In this document: in pieces, positions 1 to 6,122 of the stretch
How the letters are laid out: each line of letters begins with the position of its first letter
Numbering within the stretch: position 1 is the first letter of the stretch
DNA from: Candidatus Rifleibacteriota bacterium
GTDB lineage: Bacteria > Muiribacteriota > Ozemobacteria > Ozemobacterales > Ozemobacteraceae
Reading direction: 5' to 3'
DNA: 6,122 nt
Assembly (NCBI GenBank): GCA_028691595.1
Contig: JAQUZA010000207.1
Coordinates: 1 to 6,122 of the forward strand
Made by a program: the position numbers and the translations under genes
The notes under the pieces: model-generated
What the model was told of the DNA's origin: nothing
Databases searched by the model: none
The model's input: the letters and a program-made list of their open reading frames with translations, nothing else

Positions 1-877
1 AATTTGTCTCAGCAATGCCCAGGCTGACATAGGCTTCGCGTATCAAGCCTATTTCGTAGCCGATCCAGGTCGAAAGCACGGCAATGCCAGCTACCGGTGC
101 CGCGGTTGAATCTACAAGGTAAGCCAGTTTCTCGCGGGAAATTTTGTTGTTGTCGGTCACCGGGCGCATTGAATTGCCGACAATCAGGGTATTGGCGTAA
201 TCGTCGAAAAAAATCATTACTCCCATAGCCCAGGTCGCTATTTGAGCGGTTCTCGGGCCTTTTACCCGGCGCGAAATGGCTTCAACAATCCCCTGCATCC
301 CGCCTGTTCGGTTGATTATGCCAATCATACCACCAAGGCAGAGTGAAAAGATGACGATTGCAGAATGGGCGGTATCGGCGAGTGAACCAAGTATATATTT
401 GTCTAGGGCCCTGAGAAAGCCAAAAAATGGATTGTAAGCGAATACAAATGTTGCACCAACCCAGATCCCGATGAATAAAGACGTTATGACCTCTCTGGTG
501 ATAAGGGCAAGGACAATCGCTATGACCGGAGGAAGAAGTGAAAACCAGCCGGGAATGCTTCTTACGCGGGCCGAAGCGGTTTGCTCGCCGACTGTCAGAA
601 ATATTTCTTTCATGCCATTTGCCGGGATTGAAAGCTTTAATGTCTTGATGTCTTCAGGCAGGGCAACTCCGGAATCAATGGTTTGCCCATCGACAACTGC
701 TTTGTAATGTACAGGTCGGTCATTATTGCTGCCAGCCCCCTCAACAGTGAATTCTGCTTTGACTCCTGACAGCACGAAGGCGGGCGGCTTGATGAGCAGT
801 TGCCCAAAAGCCGTCTGGCTCGAAATAAAAAGCAAAACCAGACCAAAAAACAAGGGGTTGCGAAGTATATCTCTCAT
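1..877 (-). CDS. NhaC-family Na+/H+ antiporter, N-terminal 292 residues (runs off window)
   Basis: The reading frame opens at ATG 877-875 and stays open to the window edge, so the C-terminus is missing. Residues 1-25 look like a Sec signal peptide (hydrophobic run about 9-18, ending near TAFG before Q26). Residues about 26-107 are a polar, strand-rich segment that should lie outside the cytoplasm. Membrane helices begin near residue 110 (GWFSLLPPVIAIVLALITRE). The family signature is at residues 223-262: FFDDYANTLIVGNSMRPVTD, followed by KLAYLVDSTAAPVA, typical of the NhaC-like Na_H_antiporter family. By family, it exchanges Na+ for H+ across the inner membrane in pH and sodium homeostasis. 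The start is supported by GGAG at 886-883, five bases upstream, and by the signal peptide beginning right there. It lies 137 bases downstream of the pilin-like unit and is probably functionally unrelated to it. Family assignment is secure; exact ion specificity is not. Confidence 0.9.
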   Translation of the reverse strand, partial: MRDILRNPLFFGLVLLFISSQTAFGQLLIKPPAFVLSGVKAEFTVEGAGSNNDRPVHYKAVVDGQTIDSGVALPEDIKTLKLSIPANGMKEIFLTVGEQTASARVRSIPGWFSLLPPVIAIVLALITREVITSLFIGIWVGATFVFAYNPFFGFLRALDKYILGSLADTAHSAIVIFSLCLGGMIGIINRTGGMQGIVEAISRRVKGPRTAQIATWAMGVMIFFDDYANTLIVGNSMRPVTDNNKISREKLAYLVDSTAAPVAGIAVLSTWIGYEIGLIREAYVSLGIAETN

Positions 878-1014
878 TGTTGCTCCAGCGTAATTAGGCT
901 GTGCATAAGGTAACATCAGACAGATAATTTTTACAAGGAGTGAATCTTCATAGACATTTAGCGCAGCAAAAGTCTGGAGGTTGCCCATTCACTAAGAAAA
1001 AATCATAGGGGGCA

Positions 1015-1674
1015 TTAATAATCGTCGGCCTTGTTTGCGTCTATTCTCTGTTTCCAGCGTGGGTCTGCTTCAGCTGCCAGGGCCTGTCGCAGGGTGATAA
1101 TGGCCCTTTCAACATGGGTGATTTTGTCCTTGGTCCCGGAGGGGGTTGCTTCCATGGTCAGAATGAGCTTTACCTTGCCGTCGTAGGTTTCATCTATTCC
1201 GCCGTCGGCAGTTTCTTCAAATTTTGCTTCTTTTACGTTGCTGGAGAGGCGTTTCCGGGTGCCACCGGAAATTCGGAAATACTCACTGCCCTGAAGCTGA
1301 TACTGAACTTTTACGAAGGTTGCATCTTCATCGGCCATACTCTGATCAAAAAAAGTTGCATTATCAGCAATCATTTTGCTGGCGACTTCCATTTCAAAAT
1401 TGCTTCCACCGGTGCTTTTAAGAGTTCTTTTGACGAGATTTTTTCCTGATTCGACTTTGGTCTCGGTTCTGGAATTTGCAATATCGAGTTCGAGGTTCTT
1501 CAGAACAAACAGGGCTTCCTGGCGAAGGGTCGCTTTGGTGGCGGCTATGGCTGACAATCTCCTGGCCCCTGCCATGAAATGGTAAATAGTCATGCCAACA
1601 ATTGTAGTGATAAGAAAGCCAACCAGAATCTCAATAAGGGTAACACCCGGCCGATTACTGCATTTTTCAATCAT
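1015..1674 (-). CDS. PilW/GspJ-like minor prepilin
   Basis: A 219-residue protein with a class III prepilin signal: leader MIEKCSNRPG, predicted prepilin-peptidase cleavage after G10, then VTLIEILVGF with Glu at +5 (E15). The hydrophobic helix runs over residues 11-35. The segment after it (ALFVLKNLELDIANS, about 54-68) resembles the amphipathic helix of GspJ/PilW-type subunits, and the rest is a polar, strand-rich head of about 150 residues. The length fits PilW/GspJ subunits. The mature protein would sit in the inner membrane and enter a pilus or pseudopilus, probably at the tip. The start is well fixed: the previous gene's TAA lies in the same frame one codon before the ATG (TAA GTC ATG), so no earlier start is possible. 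No strong Shine-Dalgarno is visible, which suggests coupling to the gene before it. It is the last gene of the four-gene unit. Which J/W subfamily it belongs to cannot be settled by eye. Confidence 0.85.
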   Translation of the reverse strand: MIEKCSNRPGVTLIEILVGFLITTIVGMTIYHFMAGARRLSAIAATKATLRQEALFVLKNLELDIANSRTETKVESGKNLVKRTLKSTGGSNFEMEVASKMIADNATFFDQSMADEDATFVKVQYQLQGSEYFRISGGTRKRLSSNVKEAKFEETADGGIDETYDGKVKLILTMEATPSGTKDKITHVERAIITLRQALAAEADPRWKQRIDANKADDY

Positions 1675-1677
1675 GAC

Positions 1678-2121
1678 TTAGTTGTTGACCTTTATAAAGG
1701 CAATTGATTCGCTGGCAGTGTTTCCCCGGCCGGTTGTCCAGGATACTGCGGCTTTGAATTCAAGTGAATCAAGGTCGGCACCGGGGGATTTTCTGACTTC
1801 GGTTTTAAATTCGAAGTCTTTGTATTTTTTTTGTGAGGTGAGCAGTGAGTTGAAAGAATTTGGTGGCAGAGCCGAAGCATCAAGAGTTTTCCAGTTTGAT
1901 GTAGCAGTCATAAGCCCTTCAACTGTTTTGTAATCAAGATTTTTTATTTCATCGCGAAATGCCGCCAGAATTTTATTGGCGATGGCAACCTTTTCGAGGT
2001 TGGTTTCTTCGGAGGCCCCGTAAGAAATGGCGTAATAGAGAGGAATTGAAGCCATGGCAAACACCATGACCGCTACTATTATTTCAACGAGTGAAACCCC
2101 GGCTGATTTATTTCTTTTCAT
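1678..2121 (-). CDS. PilV/GspI-like minor prepilin
   Basis: A 147-residue prepilin read from ATG 2121-2119. The short basic leader MKRNKSAG is followed by cleavage after G8 and then VSLVEIIVAVMVFAMASIPL, with Glu at +5 (E13) and a proline inside the hydrophobic helix (P27). The head is small (about 110 residues), close to the size of GspI/PilV subunits. An earlier in-frame ATG at 2187 would add 22 residues, give an atypically long leader and overlap the previous gene by 80 bases, so I reject it. With the chosen start the overlap is 14 bases. There is only a weak AAAG upstream, so translation probably depends on ribosomes finishing the large gene. The coding strand carries an A8 run (complement of 1825-1832) within Gln-Lys-Lys-Tyr codons. 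It is expected to be processed by prepilin peptidase and assembled with its two pilin-like neighbours. Confidence 0.85.
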   Translation of the reverse strand: MKRNKSAGVSLVEIIVAVMVFAMASIPLYYAISYGASEETNLEKVAIANKILAAFRDEIKNLDYKTVEGLMTATSNWKTLDASALPPNSFNSLLTSQKKYKDFEFKTEVRKSPGADLDSLEFKAAVSWTTGRGNTASESIAFIKVNN

Positions 2122-4648
2122 AGGTGAACTTTGACCAGTTGTCTGCAAAAGACACAAAATATCGTTCTGGAGCATATTTACCAACATCTCTCATTGTAGC
2201 CAGCGGATTAACCGAACAGGCCCTGGAATTGTAAAACACTTTAAGGTCGATGATTTTACGGCGGTCAAACCCGTTTGAAACGAGGTTGCCGTCGATTATT
2301 ACCGGTGAAGGTGAAGTTGTAATCGGGGCATCGTTTGAAAAGCATGCAGCTTCAACTTTGCTGCAGCCGTTAAAATTCATTTGCCCGCCTCTGGCGATAA
2401 GCCCGAAGACGGTTTTATCATCTGCTCTGGTAACGTTAGCTGTCAGAGTAATATCAGTCTTGGCAACCAGCAGACCCTTGCCCTTAACATTTAAGGGAGA
2501 GTCAATTGTCAGGCTCCCTTTGACATATATGACCCCGTTAATATCAATGCTGCCATCGGGGTTTTTAAGGCCACCTGCATCAACATTTTTGCCAAGATCA
2601 GACTTAAATTCGCTCTGGCTGGCATAGAACCTCGAGGCTTTTTTTGAATATTGCAGAATGCTGTAACAGTTTGCCGGCATCAGCTTGAAATTTGATATGG
2701 GGTTCCATTCGCCGTCACTGTCGTAGGCCGGGTATTGCTGCATGCCATATTTTGCCGGGCCGCCGCCGGAATCAGAAGAATACTCAGAAAAATTGTCGTA
2801 ATAAATATAGATTTCAGTTTTGTCTTTTACTGTTGTTGCAAAAGAAACTTTTGCCTTGGGGTCTGCCTGAACTTTTATTCGGCCGTAGACCATATCTATG
2901 GGCCCTTCTGGTCTTATGCCCAGAGGGTATTCAAAGTGACCGTGACCGTGAAGCAGCGTCGGAACCATCATCAGACTCAGGCCGCCTTCTTCGTATATTT
3001 TCATGATGCCGGTGCAGCCCTTTTCGGGTACCGGGGTATACTGGGTTATATCGTCAAAAAGAACCGGAAACTCAACTTCGTGCATTCTGGACATCGACTC
3101 ACCATACCACTGAAAAGTTGGTTTGGTCTGAAATTTGTTGAGATTCGGGTTGGAGGCGCTGAACGGGCTGAAAATGGTATTGAACTCAGTTAAAAAGTTT
3201 TCGGCAAAGGTACCGATGAACGAATGAAGTTTCATTTTTGCATTGGCATTAATTCGTACCATGCCTGGTATAAGGGCTTTATCGTTTGTGTTGGAAGTGA
3301 ACCCGGTTATATTTTTAAAATTTGCTTCAAGGGCTGCCCCTGAGCCTGCCGAGGGCACATTGTGAACGGTAAAATACCCGACCGGTGCTGCTGGAATCGG
3401 TGCCGGGCCCGGGCCCGGGGGATTGGCCACATTCAGGTCAATTGGATTGCCGTCGGCTCCTGGTCTGGGGGAATTTTCTTTAATCAGTGGGCTGTTGGCA
3501 ACAAAAAATGAATATTCTGGCGCTATGGGTTGCACGTCAGAAACCTTGAATGGGGTTTGCGCCACCAGATGCCTGTCTATCTTTTTGCCATTCGGGCCAT
3601 TGGGAAAAAACTCTACCTTTGCTTCAATCTGAAAAATTCCGCCTTTTTCAACAATTCTAGGCTCGCTGCCGAAGCTGGTTTTGTCTAATTTGGCTTCATC
3701 TATGGCTGCTTTGGCTTTATTAAATTCATCTTTGGCCAGGGTCGAATAGCGTTGGGCTTTGTATTCGTTGCTCATGGCACTGTCTGAACCCGGCATGAAT
3801 TTCTTGCGGGCACCGTGCATATTCAAGGGCACGATGTCAGGCAAATAGTCCTGGACATAATCATTGCATTCAATCGTTTTTTCGTAGACCCCTATCCCAA
3901 GGGCCTTTGCTTCAATTTTTATTTTGGTTTTGGTCTCTTTGGTAAGTTTCAGGGTGACCTCTACGTCGCCAAGCCAGGTGTCAACATCAAATTTTTTGGT
4001 GTCTGTAGTAGAGAGATTGGGCAGATTTATGTCGAGCTCCCAATCGCTGGGGGCCCAGGGCGAACCGGTCAGTGAACCATCTGAATCGGCCCCGTCGTCA
4101 ATTGAGTCGAGAAAGCTTGCAGAAACGCCTTTGGCTGCAACTGATTGCTCGGTTATACCGACGATATCATAATCACCAGATACACCTTTGTGGGCCGCAA
4201 AACCTTCTGCCTGAACGATACTGCACAAAACTTCAAGCTTAACGTGTGTTGGGCCGCCAAGTTCGTCAATCATGTAGACAAGTGGTGCCAAAGGGCCAAA
4301 ACCGCTGTCTACAACAGGGGTTGGAGCAAGATCATCAAGCTTGCAGGGAATATTACGGCCGTCATTGGTGGCCAATTTGTTAAGGCTAAGCTTAAGAGGA
4401 GTTCTAAAAAGGTGATACAGGGCCGAACTGTCGCCGTCGTAGGCGTGTTTGTTGGCTATTTTGCGAACATAGGCTATCATCAGATCAGCAGCAGATTCGG
4501 CCAGGGCTTCAGCCTTTTTCTCGTTGCTCATCGACCTGGTGGAATAGGCTCTCTCGGTTTTGGAGCTCAGAAGGGAAAATGAGATGATCAAAAGAACGCT
4601 TATTGTTCCAAGGACCATCAACATTGCAGACCCTCGAGTGGTTTTCAT
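2108..4648 (-). CDS. Very large PilX/GspK-like pilus or pseudopilus tip protein
   Basis: An 846-residue protein. The N-terminus MKTTRGSAMLMVLGTISVLL has a short basic leader, a possible cleavage after G6 and a hydrophobic helix to about residue 28. SNEKKAEALAESAADLMIAYV (about 41-61) then resembles the PilX/GspK amphipathic helix. Position +5 is Met (M11), not Glu; GspK-type subunits also lack Glu there. Known relatives are about 200-350 residues, so this one is far larger. Visible landmarks are a helical Lys/Ala-rich stretch near 300-325, a Pro/Gly/Ala linker at 409-424, a His cluster HGHGH at 567-571, and a Gly/Val/Ile strand-rich segment at about 704-790 that looks like a beta-solenoid or sheet. 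Translation starts in a TGATG overlap with the preceding gene, with AAGGAG at 4665-4660. It probably caps a pilus or pseudopilus and may bind a surface or ligand. The PilX/GspK class is supported by the N-terminus and the neighbours; the function of the bulk is unknown. Confidence 0.75.
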   Translation of the reverse strand: MKTTRGSAMLMVLGTISVLLIISFSLLSSKTERAYSTRSMSNEKKAEALAESAADLMIAYVRKIANKHAYDGDSSALYHLFRTPLKLSLNKLATNDGRNIPCKLDDLAPTPVVDSGFGPLAPLVYMIDELGGPTHVKLEVLCSIVQAEGFAAHKGVSGDYDIVGITEQSVAAKGVSASFLDSIDDGADSDGSLTGSPWAPSDWELDINLPNLSTTDTKKFDVDTWLGDVEVTLKLTKETKTKIKIEAKALGIGVYEKTIECNDYVQDYLPDIVPLNMHGARKKFMPGSDSAMSNEYKAQRYSTLAKDEFNKAKAAIDEAKLDKTSFGSEPRIVEKGGIFQIEAKVEFFPNGPNGKKIDRHLVAQTPFKVSDVQPIAPEYSFFVANSPLIKENSPRPGADGNPIDLNVANPPGPGPAPIPAAPVGYFTVHNVPSAGSGAALEANFKNITGFTSNTNDKALIPGMVRINANAKMKLHSFIGTFAENFLTEFNTIFSPFSASNPNLNKFQTKPTFQWYGESMSRMHEVEFPVLFDDITQYTPVPEKGCTGIMKIYEEGGLSLMMVPTLLHGHGHFEYPLGIRPEGPIDMVYGRIKVQADPKAKVSFATTVKDKTEIYIYYDNFSEYSSDSGGGPAKYGMQQYPAYDSDGEWNPISNFKLMPANCYSILQYSKKASRFYASQSEFKSDLGKNVDAGGLKNPDGSIDINGVIYVKGSLTIDSPLNVKGKGLLVAKTDITLTANVTRADDKTVFGLIARGGQMNFNGCSKVEAACFSNDAPITTSPSPVIIDGNLVSNGFDRRKIIDLKVFYNSRACSVNPLATMRDVGKYAPERYFVSFADNWSKFTYEKK

Positions 4649-5457
4649 CAGCCCATCAGCTCCTTAAAAATTTTGTCGTAGTGCTCAGCCTCTTTAAAAA
4701 TCATTTGTTCGACAGCCTCGCGCGGGTATTTGCCCTTGTGGAATTCCATGCGCTTTTGAACCAGTTCGTCAAGAATCGCCGGATCAGTTCGAGCCTTCAA
4801 GAGCTTTTCAAAAGAGTCTATCCATTCAAGCTGCTCTTTTGATTTGGCAATGCCGAGAGTCGAAAGGTTCTCTTCGGCAATCAGTTTGGCTTCAAGTCTT
4901 GAGGCGACAATAAATAGCTCCATGTCTTTCATTTTAAGGGCGGCTGTCTTGATATTAAGCAGCGAGTAATACTTTGAAACTGGTGTTGATTCTGGAGCCT
5001 TAATGGCTTCGTAAAACTTTTTAACTGCGAGGGGATAATTCTTCTGCTTTTTGGCATTCGTGGCATCAACATAGGCTTTGTTCAGTTTCAGTTTGTATTT
5101 TTCTCTGGTTTTTTCAGCAATAGTATCGTCATTTGCCATATTCATGAGCCATGAAGTTGCTGCTTTTTCGATGAGCTTTTCGTTTTCTTTGTCTCTGGCT
5201 TTCATTTCTTCGAGCTCAGCCTGGCTGAATGGGGACATGGTTGCCCCACCTGACGAAGAAGTGTGTGCTGGTCGAGATGAGACAACTACCGGCTCATCGT
5301 CTTTCTGCCACTTTTGCGAAACCGGCTTCTCTGAAACCGCCGTTTGCCTGACTGGTTGCTGTTTGTGGCTTTTCCTTCCGGTGAGCATCCAGGCGAGGAT
5401 AAAAACCGAAAGAATAGCGACAACCGCCGCGATGATGAGATGCTTATTGTCATTCAT
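4648..5457 (-). CDS. Membrane-anchored helical protein, first gene of the pilin-like unit
   Basis: I do not recognise a named family for this 269-residue protein. It has a single N-terminal membrane helix (about 7-25, LIIAAVVAILSVFILAWML) followed by positive residues and no clear signal peptidase site. It is therefore probably a signal anchor with the rest outside the cytoplasm. Residues about 28-78 are a low-complexity Ser/Pro/Gln/Lys linker. Residues 80-268 are almost entirely charged helix; 118-195 (KAYVDATNAKKQKNYPLAVK, then KYYSLLNIKTAALKMKDMEL) resembles one or two TPR-like helical hairpins. The start is firm: a TGA in frame at 5469-5467 blocks extension, and GAGAGAGG lies at 5478-5471, a rather long 13 bases from the ATG. 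Its TGA overlaps the next ATG by one base, so the two are translationally coupled. The context suggests an assembly or scaffold role for the pilin-like proteins (inference). Confidence 0.8.
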   Translation of the reverse strand: MNDNKHLIIAAVVAILSVFILAWMLTGRKSHKQQPVRQTAVSEKPVSQKWQKDDEPVVVSSRPAHTSSSGGATMSPFSQAELEEMKARDKENEKLIEKAATSWLMNMANDDTIAEKTREKYKLKLNKAYVDATNAKKQKNYPLAVKKFYEAIKAPESTPVSKYYSLLNIKTAALKMKDMELFIVASRLEAKLIAEENLSTLGIAKSKEQLEWIDSFEKLLKARTDPAILDELVQKRMEFHKGKYPREAVEQMIFKEAEHYDKIFKELMG

Positions 5458-5483
5458 ACAGCCAGATCAACCTCTCTCGGGAA

Positions 5484-5492
5484 ATTATACCA
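5484..5492 (-). promoter_or_regulatory. Extended -10 promoter of the four-gene unit
   Basis: Read on the minus strand the bases are TGGTATAAT: a perfect TATAAT (5489-5484) with the TGn extension (5492-5490). No good -35 hexamer is found at 16-19 bases spacing (for example TGTTTA at 17), as is common for extended -10 promoters. Transcription would start near 5477, giving a leader of only about 20 bases before the ATG at 5457. That puts the GAGAGG ribosome site almost at the transcript's 5' end. It lies between a terminator and the first gene, where a promoter is expected. Confidence 0.65.
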
Positions 5493-5588
5493 TACAAAGG
5501 AAAAAATAAACACCCGATCATGGTTTGCTTTTTTCCCGGTCGCTTATAAATACGCTTAAAATGGCAAAAATGTTTCCAGAAGATTGAG

Positions 5589-5627
5589 AAAACAAAAGAC
5601 CCCTCTGCAAGCAGAGGGGTCTTTTTT
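5589..5627 (-). terminator. Intrinsic terminator after the glycine-zipper gene
   Basis: A perfect inverted repeat with arms at 5594-5608 and 5611-5625. The 11-bp GC-rich core is GACCCCTCTGC with its complement. Read on the minus strand the stem is followed by TTTTGTTTT (5597-5589). The RNA loop in this direction is G(CUUG)C, a known extra-stable tetraloop arrangement. It begins 18 bases past the stop codon at 5645. On the plus strand the stem is followed by TTTTTT, so it could also stop antisense transcription, but no plus-strand gene is visible nearby. Confidence 0.92.
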
Positions 5628-5644
5628 AATTCAGAACAGGTCGC

Positions 5645-6122
5645 TTACTGACCAGCCTGGGCTTTGAGAGTTTCGTATTCAGCCTTGGCTTTGTTCATTT
5701 CCTGGGCAACCTTCATGGCATCAGCCTGGCGGCCCTGAGAGAGCATTTCATTGTAGAGTTTGTAGAGTTCCTGATACTTGGCTTCAGCAAGCTGAACTTC
5801 TGAAGAATAAGTACCCATGGCGGCATCGCCTGAGATTGCGATTTCGGGGGCCTGAGCTCCGGAAACCGGGATTTCAAGGCCGGAATTGCCAGCTACAGAA
5901 CCGATAGTGACCGGGCCAGAGACCTGAGCGCCAACCTGGGCACCGCTGTTAGAGCCAACGGGCATACCGATTGAACCATAGCTTGTGCCACCCTTACCGA
6001 ACAGACCGGCAATTTTCTTGGCAGCCCAGTTACCGACCATACCACCAACGATACCACCAATGATGGTGCCGAACGGGGGGAAGATCATCGAGCCGAGCAT
6101 TGCGCCTGCGGTTGAACCTACG
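5645..6122 (-). CDS. Glycine-zipper and coiled-coil small protein, 5' end outside window
   Basis: The frame is open to the window edge: seven more codons (VGSTAGA) precede the first visible Met at 6100-6098. They continue the same Gly pattern, so the true start is probably upstream and 158 residues are visible. Visible residues 1-42 are a Gly-rich hydrophobic hairpin (VGSTAGAMLG, FGTIIGGIVGGMVGNW), the GxxxG glycine-zipper pattern seen in Rick_17kDa/Gly-zipper families that insert in or associate with membranes. Residues about 43-100 are a Gly/Ser/Ala/Val-rich low-complexity linker. The last 55 or so residues form a charged helix, probably a coiled coil (EVQLAEAKYQELYKLYNEML and onward to AGQ). 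A signal peptide may lie outside the window. A strong terminator follows, so it is transcribed separately from the pilin-like unit. I assign no specific function; an envelope-associated role is the likely one. Confidence 0.75.
   Translation of the reverse strand, partial: VGSTAGAMLGSMIFPPFGTIIGGIVGGMVGNWAAKKIAGLFGKGGTSYGSIGMPVGSNSGAQVGAQVSGPVTIGSVAGNSGLEIPVSGAQAPEIAISGDAAMGTYSSEVQLAEAKYQELYKLYNEMLSQGRQADAMKVAQEMNKAKAEYETLKAQAGQ

Noticed and set aside
637..846. Minus-strand 69-codon frame within the antiporter gene
   Set aside because: It is an out-of-frame shadow of the NhaC signal peptide and outer-domain region.
878..1014. Promoter for the antiporter gene in the gap upstream of it
   Set aside because: The best pair on the minus strand, TTGTAA then TTACCT at 17 bases, matches the -10 consensus at only two positions. 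No terminator hairpin is seen either, so read-through from the pilin-like unit remains possible.
2122..2187. Earlier start for the PilV/GspI-like gene at 2187
   Set aside because: It adds 22 residues before a perfect short basic prepilin leader and overlaps the upstream gene by 80 bases; ATG 2121 fits the family better.
2735..3193. Plus-strand open frame of 152 codons inside the large gene
   Set aside because: Composition is that of an antisense shadow (Cys/Phe/Arg-rich), no ribosome site, and it lies fully within a well-supported gene on the other strand.
3403..3420. GC-rich CCGGGC repeats as a possible hairpin or regulatory site
   Set aside because: They lie in frame within the large gene and are explained by the Pro-Gly-Pro-Gly linker codons.
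5078..5509. Plus-strand open frame of 143 codons opposite the 269-residue gene
   Set aside because: Repetitive Ser/Phe content reflects the complement of Lys/Glu-rich codons; it also runs over the promoter region and lacks any recognisable domain.

Overview
The window is a compact stretch of bacterial chromosome with mid-range base composition. Every gene I can support lies on the minus strand, so transcription runs from high to low coordinates. The prepilin-like proteins and a signal-peptide-bearing ion antiporter suggest a bacterium with a type IV pilus or type II secretion-like assembly machine, probably diderm. I cannot name the organism; a deep-branching or candidate phylum is only a guess.

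Layout in transcription order: (1) 6122-5645, the C-terminal part of a small glycine-zipper plus coiled-coil protein whose 5' end lies outside the window. (2) 5627-5589, a strong intrinsic terminator closing that gene. (3) An extended -10 promoter at 5492-5484 that starts the next unit. (4) A four-gene unit, 5457 to 1015, with junctions of -1, -14 and +3 bases. It encodes a membrane-anchored helical protein of 269 aa, a very large PilX/GspK-like protein of 846 aa, a PilV/GspI-like prepilin of 147 aa and a PilW/GspJ-like prepilin of 219 aa. (5) A 137-base gap with no convincing terminator or promoter. (6) 877-1, the first 292 residues of an NhaC-family Na+/H+ antiporter that runs off the window. 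This last gene is easily missed because its stop codon is not in the window.

The four-gene unit is the centre of interest. Two proteins have a canonical class III prepilin signal (short basic leader, Gly, then a hydrophobic helix with Glu at +5). The large one has a leader and helix of the same kind but no Glu at +5, the pattern known for GspK-type tip pseudopilins. Together they look like a minor-pilin or pseudopilin tip complex (K/X, I/V, J/W) in which the K/X subunit is several times its usual size. The 269-aa protein made first, and translationally coupled to the large subunit, is a plausible dedicated assembly partner, but that is inference. No H/FimU-like subunit, PilY1-like protein, ATPase, secretin or prepilin peptidase is encoded in the window.
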